A stretch of 64,000 bases of DNA from contig NZ_JAGSNF010000001.1 in NCBI RefSeq assembly GCF_018139485.1, positions 62,001-126,000 of the forward strand, written 5' to 3'. Shown here piece by piece: positions 1-10,179 of the stretch. Under the pieces are notes generated by a model. It was not told the DNA's origin, searched no databases, and saw only the letters and a list, made by a program, of their open reading frames with translations. The number at the start of each line of letters is the position of its first letter. Position 1 is the first letter of the stretch. This DNA is from Phycicoccus avicenniae. Its GTDB lineage: Bacteria > Actinomycetota > Actinomycetes > Actinomycetales > Dermatophilaceae. Position numbers and translations under genes: made by a program.

Positions 1-1272
1 GGCATCCGGATGCTCGTCCTCGCCGAGTCCTTCAAGACCTCGGACTACGTCGCGATGCTCGAGCAGGCGCGTCCCGACTGCCCGGGTCTGGAGCAGGCGT
101 TCGTCATCGGGCAGGAGTCCTGGAACGCCCTCGTCGCCAGCGCCGACGAGGTGCCGGCCGAGCGGCTGGCGGAGGTCGCGGCGGGGCTCGACGCCGGCGA
201 GCCGATCAACATCCAGTACACCTCCGGGACGACCGGGTTCCCGAAGGGCGCGACCCTGTCGCACCGGAACATCCTCAACAACGGGTACATGGTCGGCGAG
301 ACGTGCCGGTACACCGAGGAGGACCGGATCTGCATCCCGGTGCCCTTCTACCACTGCTTCGGGATGGTCATGGGCAACCTCGCGGCCGTCACCCACGGCG
401 CCTGCATGGTCATCCCGGCGCCCGGCTTCGACCCGGCGGCGACGCTCGCGGCCGTCGCCCAGGAGCGGTGCACGTCGCTCTACGGCGTCCCGACGATGTT
501 CATCGCCGAGTGGAGCCTGCCGGACTTCGCCTCCTACGACCTGTCGTCGGTGCGCACCGGGATCATGGCCGGGTCCCCGTGCCCGGCGTCGATGATGACC
601 AAGCTCATCGAGTCCGGCATCGAGGAGGTGACGATCGCCTACGGGATGACGGAGACCTCCCCCGTCTCGACGCAGAACCGCACCGACGACACCTTCGAGC
701 AGAAGGTCGAGACGGTCGGCTCGGTGCATCCCCACCTCGAGATCAAGGTCGTCGACCCCGCCACCGGCGAGACGGTGCCGCGCGGGACGCCGGGGGAGTT
801 CTGCACGAAGGGGTACTCGGTGATGCTCGGCTACTGGGAGGAGCCGGAGAAGACGGCCGAGGTGCTCGTCGACGGCTGGATGCGGACCGGCGACATCGGC
901 GTCATGGACGACGAGGGGTTCGTGCGGATCACCGGCCGGATCAAGGACATGGTGATCCGCGGCGGCGAGAACGTCTACCCGCGCGAGATCGAGGAGTTCC
1001 TGTACACGCATCCCGACGTCCAGGACGTCCAGGTCATCGGGGTCCCCGACGAGCGCTACGGCGAGGAGCTGTGCGCCTGGGTGCGGATGAACGACGGCGC
1101 CGAGCCGCTCACCGCCGAGGTCGTCCGCGAGTTCTGCGCCGGCCGCCTGGCGCACTACAAGATCCCCCGGTACGTGCAGGTCGTCGACGAGTTCCCGATG
1201 ACGGTCACGGGCAAGGTCCGCAAGGTCGAGATGCGGGAGAGGACCGTCGCCGACCTGGGCCTGCGCGGGTGA
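1..1272 (+). CDS. AMP-binding acyl-CoA ligase, 3' part (5' end outside window)
   Basis: This is the C-terminal ~423 residues of an ANL-superfamily acyl-CoA synthetase, which activates a carboxylic acid with ATP to an acyl-adenylate and then to the CoA thioester. The reading frame is open back to base 1, so the ATG at 10 is probably internal; the family is usually about 540 residues. Visible motifs, numbered from that ATG, are the phosphate-binding loop [11 protein letters not shown] at 70-80, YGMTETSP at 211-218, the hinge region GWMRTGDIG at about 289-297 and [20 protein letters not shown] at 309-328. The catalytic-lysine motif TGK lies near the C-terminus. The sequence looks like a medium/long-chain fatty-acid type; the substrate cannot be read from the window. 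Confidence 0.93.
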   Translation, partial: GIRMLVLAESFKTSDYVAMLEQARPDCPGLEQAFVIGQESWNALVASADEVPAERLAEVAAGLDAGEPINIQYTSGTTGFPKGATLSHRNILNNGYMVGETCRYTEEDRICIPVPFYHCFGMVMGNLAAVTHGACMVIPAPGFDPAATLAAVAQERCTSLYGVPTMFIAEWSLPDFASYDLSSVRTGIMAGSPCPASMMTKLIESGIEEVTIAYGMTETSPVSTQNRTDDTFEQKVETVGSVHPHLEIKVVDPATGETVPRGTPGEFCTKGYSVMLGYWEEPEKTAEVLVDGWMRTGDIGVMDDEGFVRITGRIKDMVIRGGENVYPREIEEFLYTHPDVQDVQVIGVPDERYGEELCAWVRMNDGAEPLTAEVVREFCAGRLAHYKIPRYVQVVDEFPMTVTGKVRKVEMRERTVADLGLRG

Positions 1273-1339
1273 CCGCCCCCGGGGCGCGGCGACGGTAGTT
1301 TGTCCCGGTGATCGTCCTGCCGCATCCCCGGGAGACCCG

Positions 1340-3481
1340 TTGAACACCACGCAGCTCCTCGTCCTCGTCCTCGTCGTGGTCCTCGCCGTGGCGCTCGTCT
1401 GGTTCCTCGTCCAGCGCTCCTCCGGCAAGAAGGACCAGGCCCGGGCCGAGGCGGCCGGGCTGCGGGCCGAGGCGGAGGAGGTCGGTGCAGGGCTCGCCGG
1501 CCAGGAGGCCTTCGCGGCCCAGGCGTCCGAGCGGGCCGACCTCGCCCGCGCGGAGGCCGACGAGGCCGCCCGCCGGGCCGCGGACCTCGGCGCCGAGGCC
1601 GAGCAGCAGCAGGCCGCCACCGACACCGCGCGCTCGCGCTACGAGGCGATGCTGCGCCAGGCCGACACCGTCGACCCCGACGTCGACACCCCGGACGAGC
1701 CCGCCCTGCCCCCGGCCCCCGAGGGCGTCGCCGTCGAGCCGGCGGCCGGCCCCGAGACGCCCTCGTCCACCGTCCCCCCGTCCGACGCGGGCTCGACCGA
1801 GGCCCTCACCGACGGTTCGGCCGCCCCGGCGACCCGCGCCGAGGCCCGACGGATGCGCGAGGAGGCCGAGCGGAACGCGTGGTCCGCCGCCCCGGCGGCC
1901 CCGGTGGCCGGGTCCGCGGTGGCCGTGCGGCCCGACGTCCCCGAGGACGACGTGGACCGCAGCGCGCGCATCGCGTCCGCCGCCGACTACCGCGACGAGG
2001 ACGACTGGGAGGCCCGGGCCATGGGCGAGCCCCAGGAGGTCATGACCCCGAGCGCCGGAGCGGTGCCGGAGGGCCCGGAGGAGCCGGCGCAACCCGCCGA
2101 GCCGGCGCCGTCCGCCGAGCAAGCGCAGCCCGGGGCGCCGGCCGAGGAGGCGGAGACGTCGGGTCAGGTGTGGCACACGTCCGCACCGGGTAACGAGCCC
2201 GGCATGACGACTTCCTGGGACGACGACGCCCGGTCCGACGCCGAGCAGGACACCGCGTCGAGCGAGGCCTCCGCCGAGGCGCGCTACTCGACGAACGACT
2301 GGGGCGGACCGCACGACCCCGAGACCGACCGGCCGGACGAGACCACCGACGACGCCGTGCCCGAGGGCACGGACCGCCCGGCGACGGACGGGACGTCGGA
2401 GGGCGCGTCGGACGACGGCACGAGCTCAGGGACGCAGACGCCGGGCGTCGTCGAGACCGCCGCAGCCCAGGACGACGAGCCGGTGACGGACTCCGGGACC
2501 GCGAGCCGGTCGACCTCCGACGACCCCTTCGACCCGACGCCGGGTCGGGACTGGGCCGCCGACGAGGGCACCCTGCTCGAGGAGAACGAGCGCCGGGCCG
2601 AGGACCTGGCCCGGGACCGCGCCGAGATGCGCCACGACGCGCAGGAGGCGGGCATCGCCGGGTCCGGCCTGCCGGGCGAGCCGACCGCGCCCGACGGCTC
2701 GCCGGCGACGACCGCCGCTGAGGAGGAGGCCGCGGCGACCGACGACGTCGTCACCGACCCCACGACCTCCGACCCGACGGCCCCGGCCGACGCGGCCCCG
2801 ACGACCGACGCCCCGGCCGATGACGCGACGAGCGAGGACACGACGGCCGACTCCACGCTCGAGGCGGAGACCGGAGGCGCCGGCGGGGAGGCCGCCGTCG
2901 CGGACGTCTCGCACGGCGAGGCCGTCGAGGAGGACGAGGTGTCCGCGTCCGACGACCCGGGCGCCGACGGGCGACCCGCCGCGGACGGCTCCACGAGCGA
3001 GGGCACGTCGACGCCGACCGGTGAGCCCGCCCCCGGCGAGCCGGACGTGGCCGACGAGCCGGCGACGCCGACCGTCGGGGACGAGCAGGAGACGGACGAC
3101 GACGGCGCCGTCACGACCGACGAGCCGGACGGCGGCACGACGGACAGCGGCGCGACGGAGAGGGTCACGACGGACGATGGGGACACCGGCACGACGGAGG
3201 CGCCGGACGACACCGCGAGCGACGCCCGGACCGACCATCTGGCCCGTGCTCCGCGTCGGGTGTCGGACTTCCACGAGATCCGGGACGGCGGCTACGGGAT
3301 GGGGTCCGCGGCGGCGATCGACGACGGCGCCCAACCGCTCGACCACCCCGTCGCCGCGTACCGCGACACGATGAGCTACCGCCTGCCGGGCGACGCCGGG
3401 TACGACGACGCCGAGGCCCACGTGTGGTTCTACGACGCCGCCGCGGCCGAGCGCTCCGGGTTCCACCGCTCCGACGGCTGA
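1340..3481 (+). CDS. Membrane-anchored, low-complexity Asp/Thr/Ala-rich protein with conserved C-terminal domain
   Basis: Start is TTG at 1340 behind GGGAGA. The 713-residue product has one N-terminal membrane segment (about residues 5-25) and then an Ala/Glu/Arg-rich coiled-coil-like stretch to about residue 105. A very long disordered acidic region rich in Asp, Thr, Ser, Pro and Gly runs to about 640. The last ~65 residues are compact and conserved-looking: GYGMGSAAAIDDGAQPLDHP, then DTMSYRLPG and AHVWFYDAAAAERSGF. That tail resembles the short 'sunset'-type domain (P-V/I-K-G-N ... Y-H-x-P ... WF ... A-x-x-A-G-F/Y) seen at the C-termini of other actinobacterial surface proteins; this assignment is from memory. 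Function is unknown. It stands alone and converges on glpK with a 6-base gap. Confidence 0.85.
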   Translation: MNTTQLLVLVLVVVLAVALVWFLVQRSSGKKDQARAEAAGLRAEAEEVGAGLAGQEAFAAQASERADLARAEADEAARRAADLGAEAEQQQAATDTARSRYEAMLRQADTVDPDVDTPDEPALPPAPEGVAVEPAAGPETPSSTVPPSDAGSTEALTDGSAAPATRAEARRMREEAERNAWSAAPAAPVAGSAVAVRPDVPEDDVDRSARIASAADYRDEDDWEARAMGEPQEVMTPSAGAVPEGPEEPAQPAEPAPSAEQAQPGAPAEEAETSGQVWHTSAPGNEPGMTTSWDDDARSDAEQDTASSEASAEARYSTNDWGGPHDPETDRPDETTDDAVPEGTDRPATDGTSEGASDDGTSSGTQTPGVVETAAAQDDEPVTDSGTASRSTSDDPFDPTPGRDWAADEGTLLEENERRAEDLARDRAEMRHDAQEAGIAGSGLPGEPTAPDGSPATTAAEEEAAATDDVVTDPTTSDPTAPADAAPTTDAPADDATSEDTTADSTLEAETGGAGGEAAVADVSHGEAVEEDEVSASDDPGADGRPAADGSTSEGTSTPTGEPAPGEPDVADEPATPTVGDEQETDDDGAVTTDEPDGGTTDSGATERVTTDDGDTGTTEAPDDTASDARTDHLARAPRRVSDFHEIRDGGYGMGSAAAIDDGAQPLDHPVAAYRDTMSYRLPGDAGYDDAEAHVWFYDAAAAERSGFHRSDG

Positions 3482-3487
3482 CGGGCG

Positions 3488-5008
3488 TCAGTCCACGTCG
3501 TCGTCCACCCAGTCGAGCGTCTTCGTCACGGCCTTCTTCCAGTTCCGGTAGAGCCGCTCGCGCTCGCCTTCGTCCATCCGCGGGCTCCAGCGCTTGCCCT
3601 CGCCCCAGTTCTGCGCGATCTCCTCCGTCGAGGACCAGTACCCGACGGCGAGCCCCGCGGCGTACGCCGCACCGAGCGCCGTCGTCTCGGCGACCTTCGG
3701 ACGCACGACGTCGACGCCGAGGATGTCGGCCTGGAACTGCATGAGCGTCTCGTTGACGACCATCCCGCCGTCGACCTTGAGCTCCTCGAGCGGCACCCCG
3801 GAGTCGGCGTTCATCGCGTCGAGCACCTCGCGGGTCTGGAACGCCGTGGACTCCAGGACGGCCCGCGCGACGTGCCCGCGGTTGACGTACCGGGTCAGCC
3901 CCACGAGCGCGCCGCGGGCGTCCGGACGCCAGTGCGGCGCGAACAGCCCGGAGAACGCGGGGACGAAGTACGCCCCGCCGTTGTCGTCGACGCTCGTCGC
4001 GAGCTCCTCGATCTCCGGCGCCTCGCGGATGAGCCCCAGGTTGTCGCGGACCCACTGCACGAGCGAGCCGGTGACGGCGATCGACCCCTCGAGGGCGTAG
4101 ACCGTCTCCTCCTCGCCCAGCTTGTAGCAGACCGTCGTGAGCAGCCCGTTCTCGCTCGGCACCGGCTCGGTGCCGGTGTTGAGGAGCATGAAGTTGCCCG
4201 TGCCGTACGTGTTCTTCGCGCTGCCCTTCTCGAGGCAGGCCTGCCCGAACGTCGCGGCCTGCTGGTCGCCGAGGATGCCGGCGACCGGCGCCCCCTTGAG
4301 GACGCCCGGTCGGCACTCTCCGTAGACCTCGGAGGAGGAGCGGATCTCCGGCAGCATCGACAGCGGGATGCCCATGTCCGCGGCGACGTCCTCGTCCCAC
4401 GCGAGGGTGCGCAGGTCCATGAGCATCGTCCGGGACGCGTTCGTCACGTCGGTGACGTGGACGCCGTCGTTCTCGGCGCCGCCGGTGAGGTTCCACAGCA
4501 CCCACGTGTCGGTGGTCCCGAACATCAGGTCCCCGGCCTCGGCCCGCTCCCGGGCGCCGTCGACGTTCTCGAGGACCCACATGACCTTCGGCCCGGCGAA
4601 GTACGTCGCGAGCGGCAGCCCGCAGACGTCCTTGTACCGGTCGGCGCCGCCGTCCTCGGCGAGCCGGTCGACGATCTTCTGGGTGCGGGTGTCCTGCCAG
4701 ACGATGGCGTTGTACACCGGCTCGCCGGTCGTGCGGTCCCACACGACGGCGGTCTCACGCTGGTTCGTGATGCCGACGGCGACGACGTCGTCCGGGTCGA
4801 GGTTCGCCTTCGACATCGCGCCGCCGATCACCTTGCGGGTGTTGTCCCAGATCTCGACGGGGTCGTGCTCGACCCAGCCTGCGCGGGGGAAGACCTGCTC
4901 GTGCTCCAGCTGGTCGCTGGCGACGATCGTGCCGGCGTGGTCGAAGACGATGGCGCGGCTGCTCGTCGTGCCCTGGTCGATCGCGAGGACGTACCTGCTG
5001 TCGGTCAT
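3488..5008 (-). CDS. glpK: Glycerol kinase
   Basis: FGGY-family kinase, 506 residues, the usual GlpK length, phosphorylating glycerol to sn-glycerol-3-phosphate in the cytoplasm. The N-terminus carries the phosphate-1 motif [13 protein letters not shown]; further motifs are [13 protein letters not shown] and the C-terminal [20 protein letters not shown] chose the ATG at 5008 ([13 protein letters not shown]) because the frame upstream, to 5110, lacks kinase homology and is Arg/Pro-rich. No glpF or glpD is adjacent. The gene is divergent from pntA across about 197 bases. Confidence 0.97.
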   Translation of the reverse strand: MTDSRYVLAIDQGTTSSRAIVFDHAGTIVASDQLEHEQVFPRAGWVEHDPVEIWDNTRKVIGGAMSKANLDPDDVVAVGITNQRETAVVWDRTTGEPVYNAIVWQDTRTQKIVDRLAEDGGADRYKDVCGLPLATYFAGPKVMWVLENVDGARERAEAGDLMFGTTDTWVLWNLTGGAENDGVHVTDVTNASRTMLMDLRTLAWDEDVAADMGIPLSMLPEIRSSSEVYGECRPGVLKGAPVAGILGDQQAATFGQACLEKGSAKNTYGTGNFMLLNTGTEPVPSENGLLTTVCYKLGEEETVYALEGSIAVTGSLVQWVRDNLGLIREAPEIEELATSVDDNGGAYFVPAFSGLFAPHWRPDARGALVGLTRYVNRGHVARAVLESTAFQTREVLDAMNADSGVPLEELKVDGGMVVNETLMQFQADILGVDVVRPKVAETTALGAAYAAGLAVGYWSSTEEIAQNWGEGKRWSPRMDEGERERLYRNWKKAVTKTLDWVDDDVD

Positions 5009-5205
5009 GCCCCGCACCCTTCCAGAGCCACCCGGGACGGGGAAGGTCCGCGGCGCGCGTCTCGCCCGGAGGTGACGCCGGGCGTCGGGACCGGACGCGT
5101 TGCCCGGCATCCGGACCGGGCCCGTGATCCCCGCGACGTCGGGTGTCGGTCGGGGGGTGCAGGCGCTAGGTTCGGTCCGGACCGACCCCGGCGAGAGGAT
5201 TCCCT

Positions 5206-6756
5206 GTGCGCATCGGCGTCCCCCGAGAGACCCGGCCCGGCGAGACGAGGGTCGCGGCGACGCCCGCGACCGTCGGCAAGCTCGTCGGACTGGGCTACAC
5301 GGTCTTCGTCGAGCAGGGCGCCGGCCGGCTCGCGAGCTTCGACGACGACGCGTACCGTGACGCGGGCGCCGACGTCATCGACGACGCGGTGTGGAACGCC
5401 GACGTCGTCCTCAAGGTCACCGCACCGACCGACGAGGAGGTCGGCCGCCTGCGCGCCGGCCAGGTCCTCGCCTGCCTCCTCGCTCCCGCGCTGAGCCCCG
5501 ACCTCGTCGCGGCCCTCGCCGAGCGGGGCGTCACCGCGCTCGCCATGGACGCCGTCCCGCGGATCTCGCGGGCGCAGTCGCTCGACGTCCTGTCCTCGAT
5601 GGCGAACATCGGCGGCTACCGGGCCGTCGTCGAGGCCGCCCACGAGTTCGGGTCGTTCTTCACCGGGCAGGTGACCGCCGCCGGCAAGGTGCCGCCCGCG
5701 AAGGTGCTCGTCGTCGGCGCCGGGGTGGCCGGGCTCGCCGCCATCGGCACCGCGAACAGCCTCGGCGCCGTCGTCCGGGCCTTCGACGCCCGTCCCGAGG
5801 TCGCCGAGCAGGTCGAGTCGATGGGGGCCGAGTTCCTCCGGGTCGACGTCGCCGACGACGGCCCGTCCGCCGACGGCTACGCCAAGGAGACGAGCGCCGA
5901 CTTCGACGCCGCCGCGGCCGCGCTCTACGCCGAGCAGGCCGCCGACGTCGACATCGTCGTCACGACCGCCCTCATCCCCGGCAAGCCGGCGCCCCGGCTG
6001 CTCACCGAGGAGATGGTCGCCTCGATGAAGCCCGGGTCCGTCGTCGTCGACATGGCCGCGGCCAACGGCGGCAACGTCGCCGGGACGGTCGCGGGGGAGC
6101 GGGTCGTCACGGACAACGGCGTGACGATCCTCGGCTACACCGACCTGCCGGGGCGGCTGCCGACGCAGGCCTCGCAGCTCTTCGGCACGAACCTCGTCAA
6201 CCTCATGACCCTCCTGACCCCCGAGAAGGACGGCGAGCTCGTCCTCGACCTCGACGACGTCGTCCAGCGCGGGATGACGGTCGTCCGCGAGGGCGAGGTG
6301 ATGTGGCCTCCGCCGCCGGTCCAGGTCTCCGCCGCGCCGACCCCCGGGACGGACGTCGCGACGGTCGACACCCCGGAGCCCACCCCGGCGAAGCAGCCGA
6401 TGACCCGGGAGCGCAAGCTCGGCCTGGCCGTCGTCGGCGCCCTGGCGTTCCTCGCCGTCTCGGCCGTCGCGCCGCCGCCGTTCCTCGGCCACCTCATGGT
6501 CTTCGTGCTGTCCGTCGTCATCGGCTTCTACGTCATCGGCAACGTCCACCACGCGCTGCACACCCCGCTCATGTCCGTGACGAACGCGATCAGCGGCATC
6601 ATCGTCGTCGGCGCCCTGCTCCAGGTCGGGCACGGGGCCGCGCAGACCGTCCTCGCGTTCGTCGCGATCCTCGTCGCGAGCATCAACGTCTTCGGCGGGT
6701 TCCGGGTCACCGAACGGATGCTCGGCATGTTCCAGCGCGAGGAGGCGACCCGATGA
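5206..6756 (+). CDS. pntA: NAD(P)+ transhydrogenase subunit alpha (fused alpha1/alpha2)
   Basis: Proton-translocating Re/Si-specific transhydrogenase alpha subunit, 516 residues, which binds NAD(H) in domain I and carries the first membrane helices of domain II. The GTG start at 5206 gives the canonical N-terminus MRIGVPRET. The Rossmann motif [21 protein letters not shown] is split around residues 165-185, and the RAQ loop is at [21 protein letters not shown]. About four hydrophobic helices follow residue 400. Many actinobacteria have separate pntAA and pntAB; here they are fused as in E. coli. The stop overlaps pntB by ATGA, so translation is coupled. Confidence 0.97.
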   Translation: MRIGVPRETRPGETRVAATPATVGKLVGLGYTVFVEQGAGRLASFDDDAYRDAGADVIDDAVWNADVVLKVTAPTDEEVGRLRAGQVLACLLAPALSPDLVAALAERGVTALAMDAVPRISRAQSLDVLSSMANIGGYRAVVEAAHEFGSFFTGQVTAAGKVPPAKVLVVGAGVAGLAAIGTANSLGAVVRAFDARPEVAEQVESMGAEFLRVDVADDGPSADGYAKETSADFDAAAAALYAEQAADVDIVVTTALIPGKPAPRLLTEEMVASMKPGSVVVDMAAANGGNVAGTVAGERVVTDNGVTILGYTDLPGRLPTQASQLFGTNLVNLMTLLTPEKDGELVLDLDDVVQRGMTVVREGEVMWPPPPVQVSAAPTPGTDVATVDTPEPTPAKQPMTRERKLGLAVVGALAFLAVSAVAPPPFLGHLMVFVLSVVIGFYVIGNVHHALHTPLMSVTNAISGIIVVGALLQVGHGAAQTVLAFVAILVASINVFGGFRVTERMLGMFQREEATR

Positions 6757-8159
6757 GCGCGACCCTCGTCCAGGGCGCGTACATCGTCGCCGGACTGCTC
6801 TTCATCCTCGCCCTCGCCGGGCTCTCCAAGCACGAGTCGGCCCGGAACGGCGTGCGCTACGGGATCGTCGGCATGGCGGTCGCCCTCGTCGCCACCGTGC
6901 TCGCGGCGACCGCGGGTGAGGACGGGTCCGGCTGGCTCGGGCTGCTCGTCATCGTCGCCGCGATGGGCATCGGCGCCGTCATCGGCCTCGACCGCGCCCG
7001 CAAGGTCCAGATGACCGGGATGCCCGAGCTCATCGCCCTGCTCCACAGCTTCGTGGGGCTCGCGGCCGTCCTCGTCGGCTGGAACAGCTCGTACGAGATC
7101 ACCGAGTACCCGACGATCCACGCCGTCGAGGTCGCCGTCGGGGTCTTCGTCGGCGCCGTGACGTTCACCGGGTCGATCGTCGCGTTCCTCAAGCTGTCGG
7201 CGCGCATCCCGTCGCGCCCGCTCATGCTGCCGTTCCGCAACCGGCTGAACCTCGGGGCGCTCGTCGTCTTCGTCGTGCTCACCGTCGTCTACGCCGTCCT
7301 GCCCGAGGGCGAGGCGGTCTTCGCCCGGCACCTCGTGCTCGGCCTGCTCACCGTGCTCGCGCTGGCGCTCGGGTGGCACCTCGTCGCGTCGATCGGCGGC
7401 GGGGACATGCCGGTCGTCGTCTCGATGCTCAACAGCTACTCGGGGTGGGCCGCGGCCGCGGCGGGCTTCCTCCTGAGCAACGACCTGCTCATCATCACCG
7501 GCGCCCTCGTCGGGTCCTCGGGTGCGTACCTGTCGTACATCATGTGCAAGGCCATGAACCGGTCGTTCGTCTCGGTCATCGCCGGTGGGTTCGGGGTCGA
7601 AGGCGGGTCCTCCGCCGCGGCCGACGCCGAGCACGGCGAGCACCGGGAGATCACGGCCGAGGGGGTCGCGGCGATGCTCGCCGACGCGTCGTCGGTCGTC
7701 ATCACGCCCGGCTACGGGATGGCGGTGGCGCAGGCGCAGTACCCCGTCGCGTCGCTGACGAAGGAGCTGCGGGCGCGGGGCGTCGACGTCCGGTTCGGCA
7801 TCCACCCGGTCGCCGGGCGGCTCCCGGGACACATGAACGTCCTGCTCGCCGAGGCGAAGGTCCCCTACGACATCGTCCTCGAGATGGACGAGGTCAACGA
7901 CGACCTCGCGGCGACCGACGTCGTCCTCGTCATCGGCGCCAACGACACGGTGAACCCCGCGGCGGCCGAGGACCCGACGTCGCCGATCGCCGGGATGCCG
8001 GTCCTCACCGTGTGGGACGCGACCGACGTCGTCGTCTTCAAGCGCTCGATGGCGACCGGGTACGCCGGCGTGCAGAACCCGCTCTTCTTCCGGGACAACA
8101 CGCAGATGCTCTTCGGCGACGCCCGCGAGCGGGTCGAGGACATCCTCAAGGCCCTCTGA
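6753..8159 (+). CDS. pntB: NAD(P)+ transhydrogenase subunit beta
   Basis: 468-residue integral membrane subunit. About eight or nine hydrophobic helices in the first 270 residues complete the proton channel (domain II). The soluble C-terminal domain III binds NADP(H); visible motifs are [31 protein letters not shown] and [10 protein letters not shown]. It starts at the ATG overlapping the pntA stop and ends just before a pair of 51-base repeats. With PntA it uses the proton motive force to make NADPH from NADH. Confidence 0.97.
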   Translation: MSATLVQGAYIVAGLLFILALAGLSKHESARNGVRYGIVGMAVALVATVLAATAGEDGSGWLGLLVIVAAMGIGAVIGLDRARKVQMTGMPELIALLHSFVGLAAVLVGWNSSYEITEYPTIHAVEVAVGVFVGAVTFTGSIVAFLKLSARIPSRPLMLPFRNRLNLGALVVFVVLTVVYAVLPEGEAVFARHLVLGLLTVLALALGWHLVASIGGGDMPVVVSMLNSYSGWAAAAAGFLLSNDLLIITGALVGSSGAYLSYIMCKAMNRSFVSVIAGGFGVEGGSSAAADAEHGEHREITAEGVAAMLADASSVVITPGYGMAVAQAQYPVASLTKELRARGVDVRFGIHPVAGRLPGHMNVLLAEAKVPYDIVLEMDEVNDDLAATDVVLVIGANDTVNPAAAEDPTSPIAGMPVLTVWDATDVVVFKRSMATGYAGVQNPLFFRDNTQMLFGDARERVEDILKAL

Positions 8160-8169
8160 CCGCCCTCCA

Positions 8170-8271
8170 CCCCGCTTCTCGCACCAGGAACCGCACCTGG
8201 TGGCGAACCGGGTGTGATCGCCCCGCTTCTCGCGCCAGGAACCGCACCTGGTGGCGAACCGGGTGTGATCG
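8170..8271. repeat. Tandem direct repeat, two 51-bp copies with internal hairpin
   Basis: Two head-to-tail copies (8170-8220 and 8221-8271) differ at one base by eye. Each starts CCCCGCTTCTCG and ends GGGTGTGATCG. Inside each, ACCAGG or GCCAGG faces CCTGGTGGC seven bases later, so each copy can fold into a hairpin. The array lies directly after pntB, between converging genes, so it could serve as a double terminator. The bases 8272-8383 after it contain only a further imperfect pair of GATGTGGGGYGCGC motifs. Confidence 0.9.
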
Positions 8272-8383
8272 CCCCGGTCGCCGGTGTCCCCGCTGACGTC
8301 GCACGCTACGGCGCCGTCCTGGTCGTGATCACAACCATTCCGGCGATGTGGGGCGCGCTCCAGGTGGTGATGTGGGGTGCGCC

Positions 8384-8836
8384 TCAACGGGCGGCGGGCG
8401 CCTCGGCCTCGAGCCAGGTGCGCCGCAGGACGCTCACGACGACCCAGCCGACGGCGGCGATGACCAGCGCGTCGAGCGCCGCGACCAGCCCGCCCGCGTT
8501 CGTCAGCCCGACGAGCACCGCCGCGACCGTCGCCGGCCCGCACGCCGCGAGCAGCAGCCGGGAGCGGGTGGCGAGACCGGGGACGAACGCCGCAGCCACC
8601 GCCCCGACGAACCACACCGGCGCGGCGAACGCCATGAGCCCGGCGAGCTCCGCGGGGTGCGGCAGCAGGCCGAGCGCCCCCGAGGAGCCGGTGACGGCCT
8701 GGGGCCCGACCACCGCGCGCGCGAGCGCCGACAGCGTGCCGACGACGACGAAGGGCAGGGTCGTCAGCGCCGTGCAGAAGAGCGCGACGAACACCCACGG
8801 GCCGCCCCGGTCGGCGGCGGGCTGCTGCGTCGTCAC
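8384..8836 (-). CDS. Small integral membrane protein, unknown function
   Basis: 150 residues with four predicted membrane helices: about 15-40, 60-85, 88-112 and 118-138. The N-terminus is short and polar (MTTQQPAADRGG) and the C-terminus ends in an Arg/Glu/Ala tail. No catalytic motif is recognisable. It is transcribed divergently from purM, whose GTG start lies 57 bases away, and convergently to pntB. High-GC codon bias in phase with this frame supports it being real. Confidence 0.7.
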   Translation of the reverse strand: MTTQQPAADRGGPWVFVALFCTALTTLPFVVVGTLSALARAVVGPQAVTGSSGALGLLPHPAELAGLMAFAAPVWFVGAVAAAFVPGLATRSRLLLAACGPATVAAVLVGLTNAGGLVAALDALVIAAVGWVVVSVLRRTWLEAEAPAAR

Positions 8837-8892
8837 ACCCGGCAGCCTCCCACGGAGCGGCCGACACCCCGCCCGCCGGTAGGCTTCGCGGC

Positions 8893-10005
8893 GTGAGCGA
8901 GCCCATCACCTATGCCGCCGCCGGGGTCGACGTCGAGGCCGGTGACAAGGCCGTCGAGCTGATGAAGGAGTCGGTCCGCCGGGCCACCCGCCCCGAGGTC
9001 CTCGGCGGGCTCGGCGGCTTCGCCGGGATGTTCGACGCGAGCGCCCTCGCCGCCTACCGTCGTCCGGTGCTCGCGACGTCCACCGACGGCGTCGGGACGA
9101 AGGTGGCGATCGCCCAGGCCCTCGACCGGCACGACACGATCGGGTTCGACCTCGTCGGCATGGTCGTCGACGACATCGTCGTCACCGGCGCCGAGGCGCT
9201 CTTCATGACCGACTACATCGCGTGCGGCAAGGTCGTCCCCGAGCGGATCGCCGCCGTCGTCTCCGGCATCGCCGCCGCGTGCGAGCAGGCCCGGGTCGCC
9301 CTCGTCGGCGGCGAGACCGCCGAGCACCCCGGCCTCCTCGACCCCGACGAGTACGACGTCGCCGGGGCAGCGACCGGGGTCGTCGAGCACGACGACGTCC
9401 TCGGCCCGCACCGGGTCCGCCCGGGCGACGTCGTCCTCGGCCTCGCCTCGAGCGGCCTGCACTCCAACGGCTACTCCCTCGTCCGCCGCGTCGTCGCGCA
9501 CGCGGGCTGGGCCCTCGACCGCCACGTCGACGAGTTCGGCCGCACCCTCGGTGAGGAGCTGCTCGAGCCGACCCGGGTCTACGCCGCCGACCTCCTCGAC
9601 CTCGTCCGGGCCGACGTCGTCGACGTCCACGCCCTCTCGCACGTCACCGGCGGCGGACTCGCCGCGAACCTCGCCCGGGTCCTGCCGCCGGAGGTCCACG
9701 CCCGGGTCGACCGCGGCTGCTGGACCCCGCCCGCCGTCTTCTCGACCGTCGCCGACCTCGGCTCCGTCCCGCGCGACGACCTCGAGCGCACGCTCAACAT
9801 GGGCGTCGGGTTCGCCGCGGTCGTCCCGGCCGACGCCGTCGACGCGGCGACCGCCCACCTCACCGGGCGCGGCATCGACACGTGGGTCATGGGGGAGGTG
9901 TTCGACGCCTCGACCGCCGACCTCGCGCTGGGCGAGGTCGTCCGCGGGGCCAAGGGTGTCGAGGGCGGCTCCGTCGAGCTCGTCGGGGACCACCCCGCCG
10001 CCTGA
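8893..10005 (+). CDS. purM: Phosphoribosylformylglycinamidine cyclo-ligase (AIR synthetase)
   Basis: 370-residue PurM, the ATP-dependent fifth step of purine synthesis (FGAM to AIR). The GTG start gives MSEPITYAAAGVDVEAGDKAVELMK. Family motifs include GGLGGFAGMFD, STDGVGTKVAIA, FDLVGMVVDDIVVTGAEALFM split across residues 77-97, LVGGETAEHPG, GLASSGLHSNGYSL and HVTGGGLAANLARVLP. Length is normal for the family. purF is usually its neighbour in actinobacteria but is not downstream here. The gene ends before two tandem hairpins. Confidence 0.97.
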   Translation: MSEPITYAAAGVDVEAGDKAVELMKESVRRATRPEVLGGLGGFAGMFDASALAAYRRPVLATSTDGVGTKVAIAQALDRHDTIGFDLVGMVVDDIVVTGAEALFMTDYIACGKVVPERIAAVVSGIAAACEQARVALVGGETAEHPGLLDPDEYDVAGAATGVVEHDDVLGPHRVRPGDVVLGLASSGLHSNGYSLVRRVVAHAGWALDRHVDEFGRTLGEELLEPTRVYAADLLDLVRADVVDVHALSHVTGGGLAANLARVLPPEVHARVDRGCWTPPAVFSTVADLGSVPRDDLERTLNMGVGFAAVVPADAVDAATAHLTGRGIDTWVMGEVFDASTADLALGEVVRGAKGVEGGSVELVGDHPAA

Positions 10006-10033
10006 CCGCGACGGGCACGCGGCCCGCTCCGGG

Positions 10034-10138
10034 TCGAGGTGCGAGCGCGCGCCGATCCGCGCGGCATCACCTCGAGCGGGGGAGAGCGGGGCCGGATCGA
10101 GGTGTGAACGCGCGCCGATCCGCGCGGCGTCACCTCGA
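10034..10138. terminator. Pair of near-identical 42-bp hairpin repeats after purM
   Basis: Hairpin A (10034-10075) and hairpin B (10097-10138) both begin TCGAGGTG and end CACCTCGA, with a CGCGCGCCGATCCGCGCGG core. The two copies differ at three of 42 positions. They sit between the convergent purM and the nuclease gene, where a bidirectional terminator would be expected. No T-tract follows, as is common in GC-rich actinobacteria. Confidence 0.8.
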
Positions 10139-10179
10139 CAGAGGACTCCGGGGAGTGCGGGGATGCGCGCGGCCGGGCG

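Noticed and set aside
10-12. ATG as the start of the acyl-CoA ligase
   Set aside because: The frame is open to base 1 and the family needs about 120 more N-terminal residues, so the gene begins outside the window.
1205-2314. Long minus-strand open frame antisense to the low-complexity membrane protein
   Set aside because: Arg/Gly/Val-rich composition typical of a shadow of a GC-rich gene; no domain, no ribosome site, and the plus-strand gene has a clear anchor and C-terminal domain.
3476-3491. CTGACGGGCGTCAG palindrome between the stops of two convergent genes as a terminator
   Set aside because: The two arms are separated by only two bases, too few for a stable loop, and they largely consist of the two stop codons.
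3165-4742. 525-residue minus-strand frame overlapping glpK
   Set aside because: It is the frame-shifted shadow of glpK; composition is Arg-rich without motifs.
8170-10138. CRISPR array suggested by repeated units
   Set aside because: Only two tandem copies in each place, no spacers of regular length and no cas genes.
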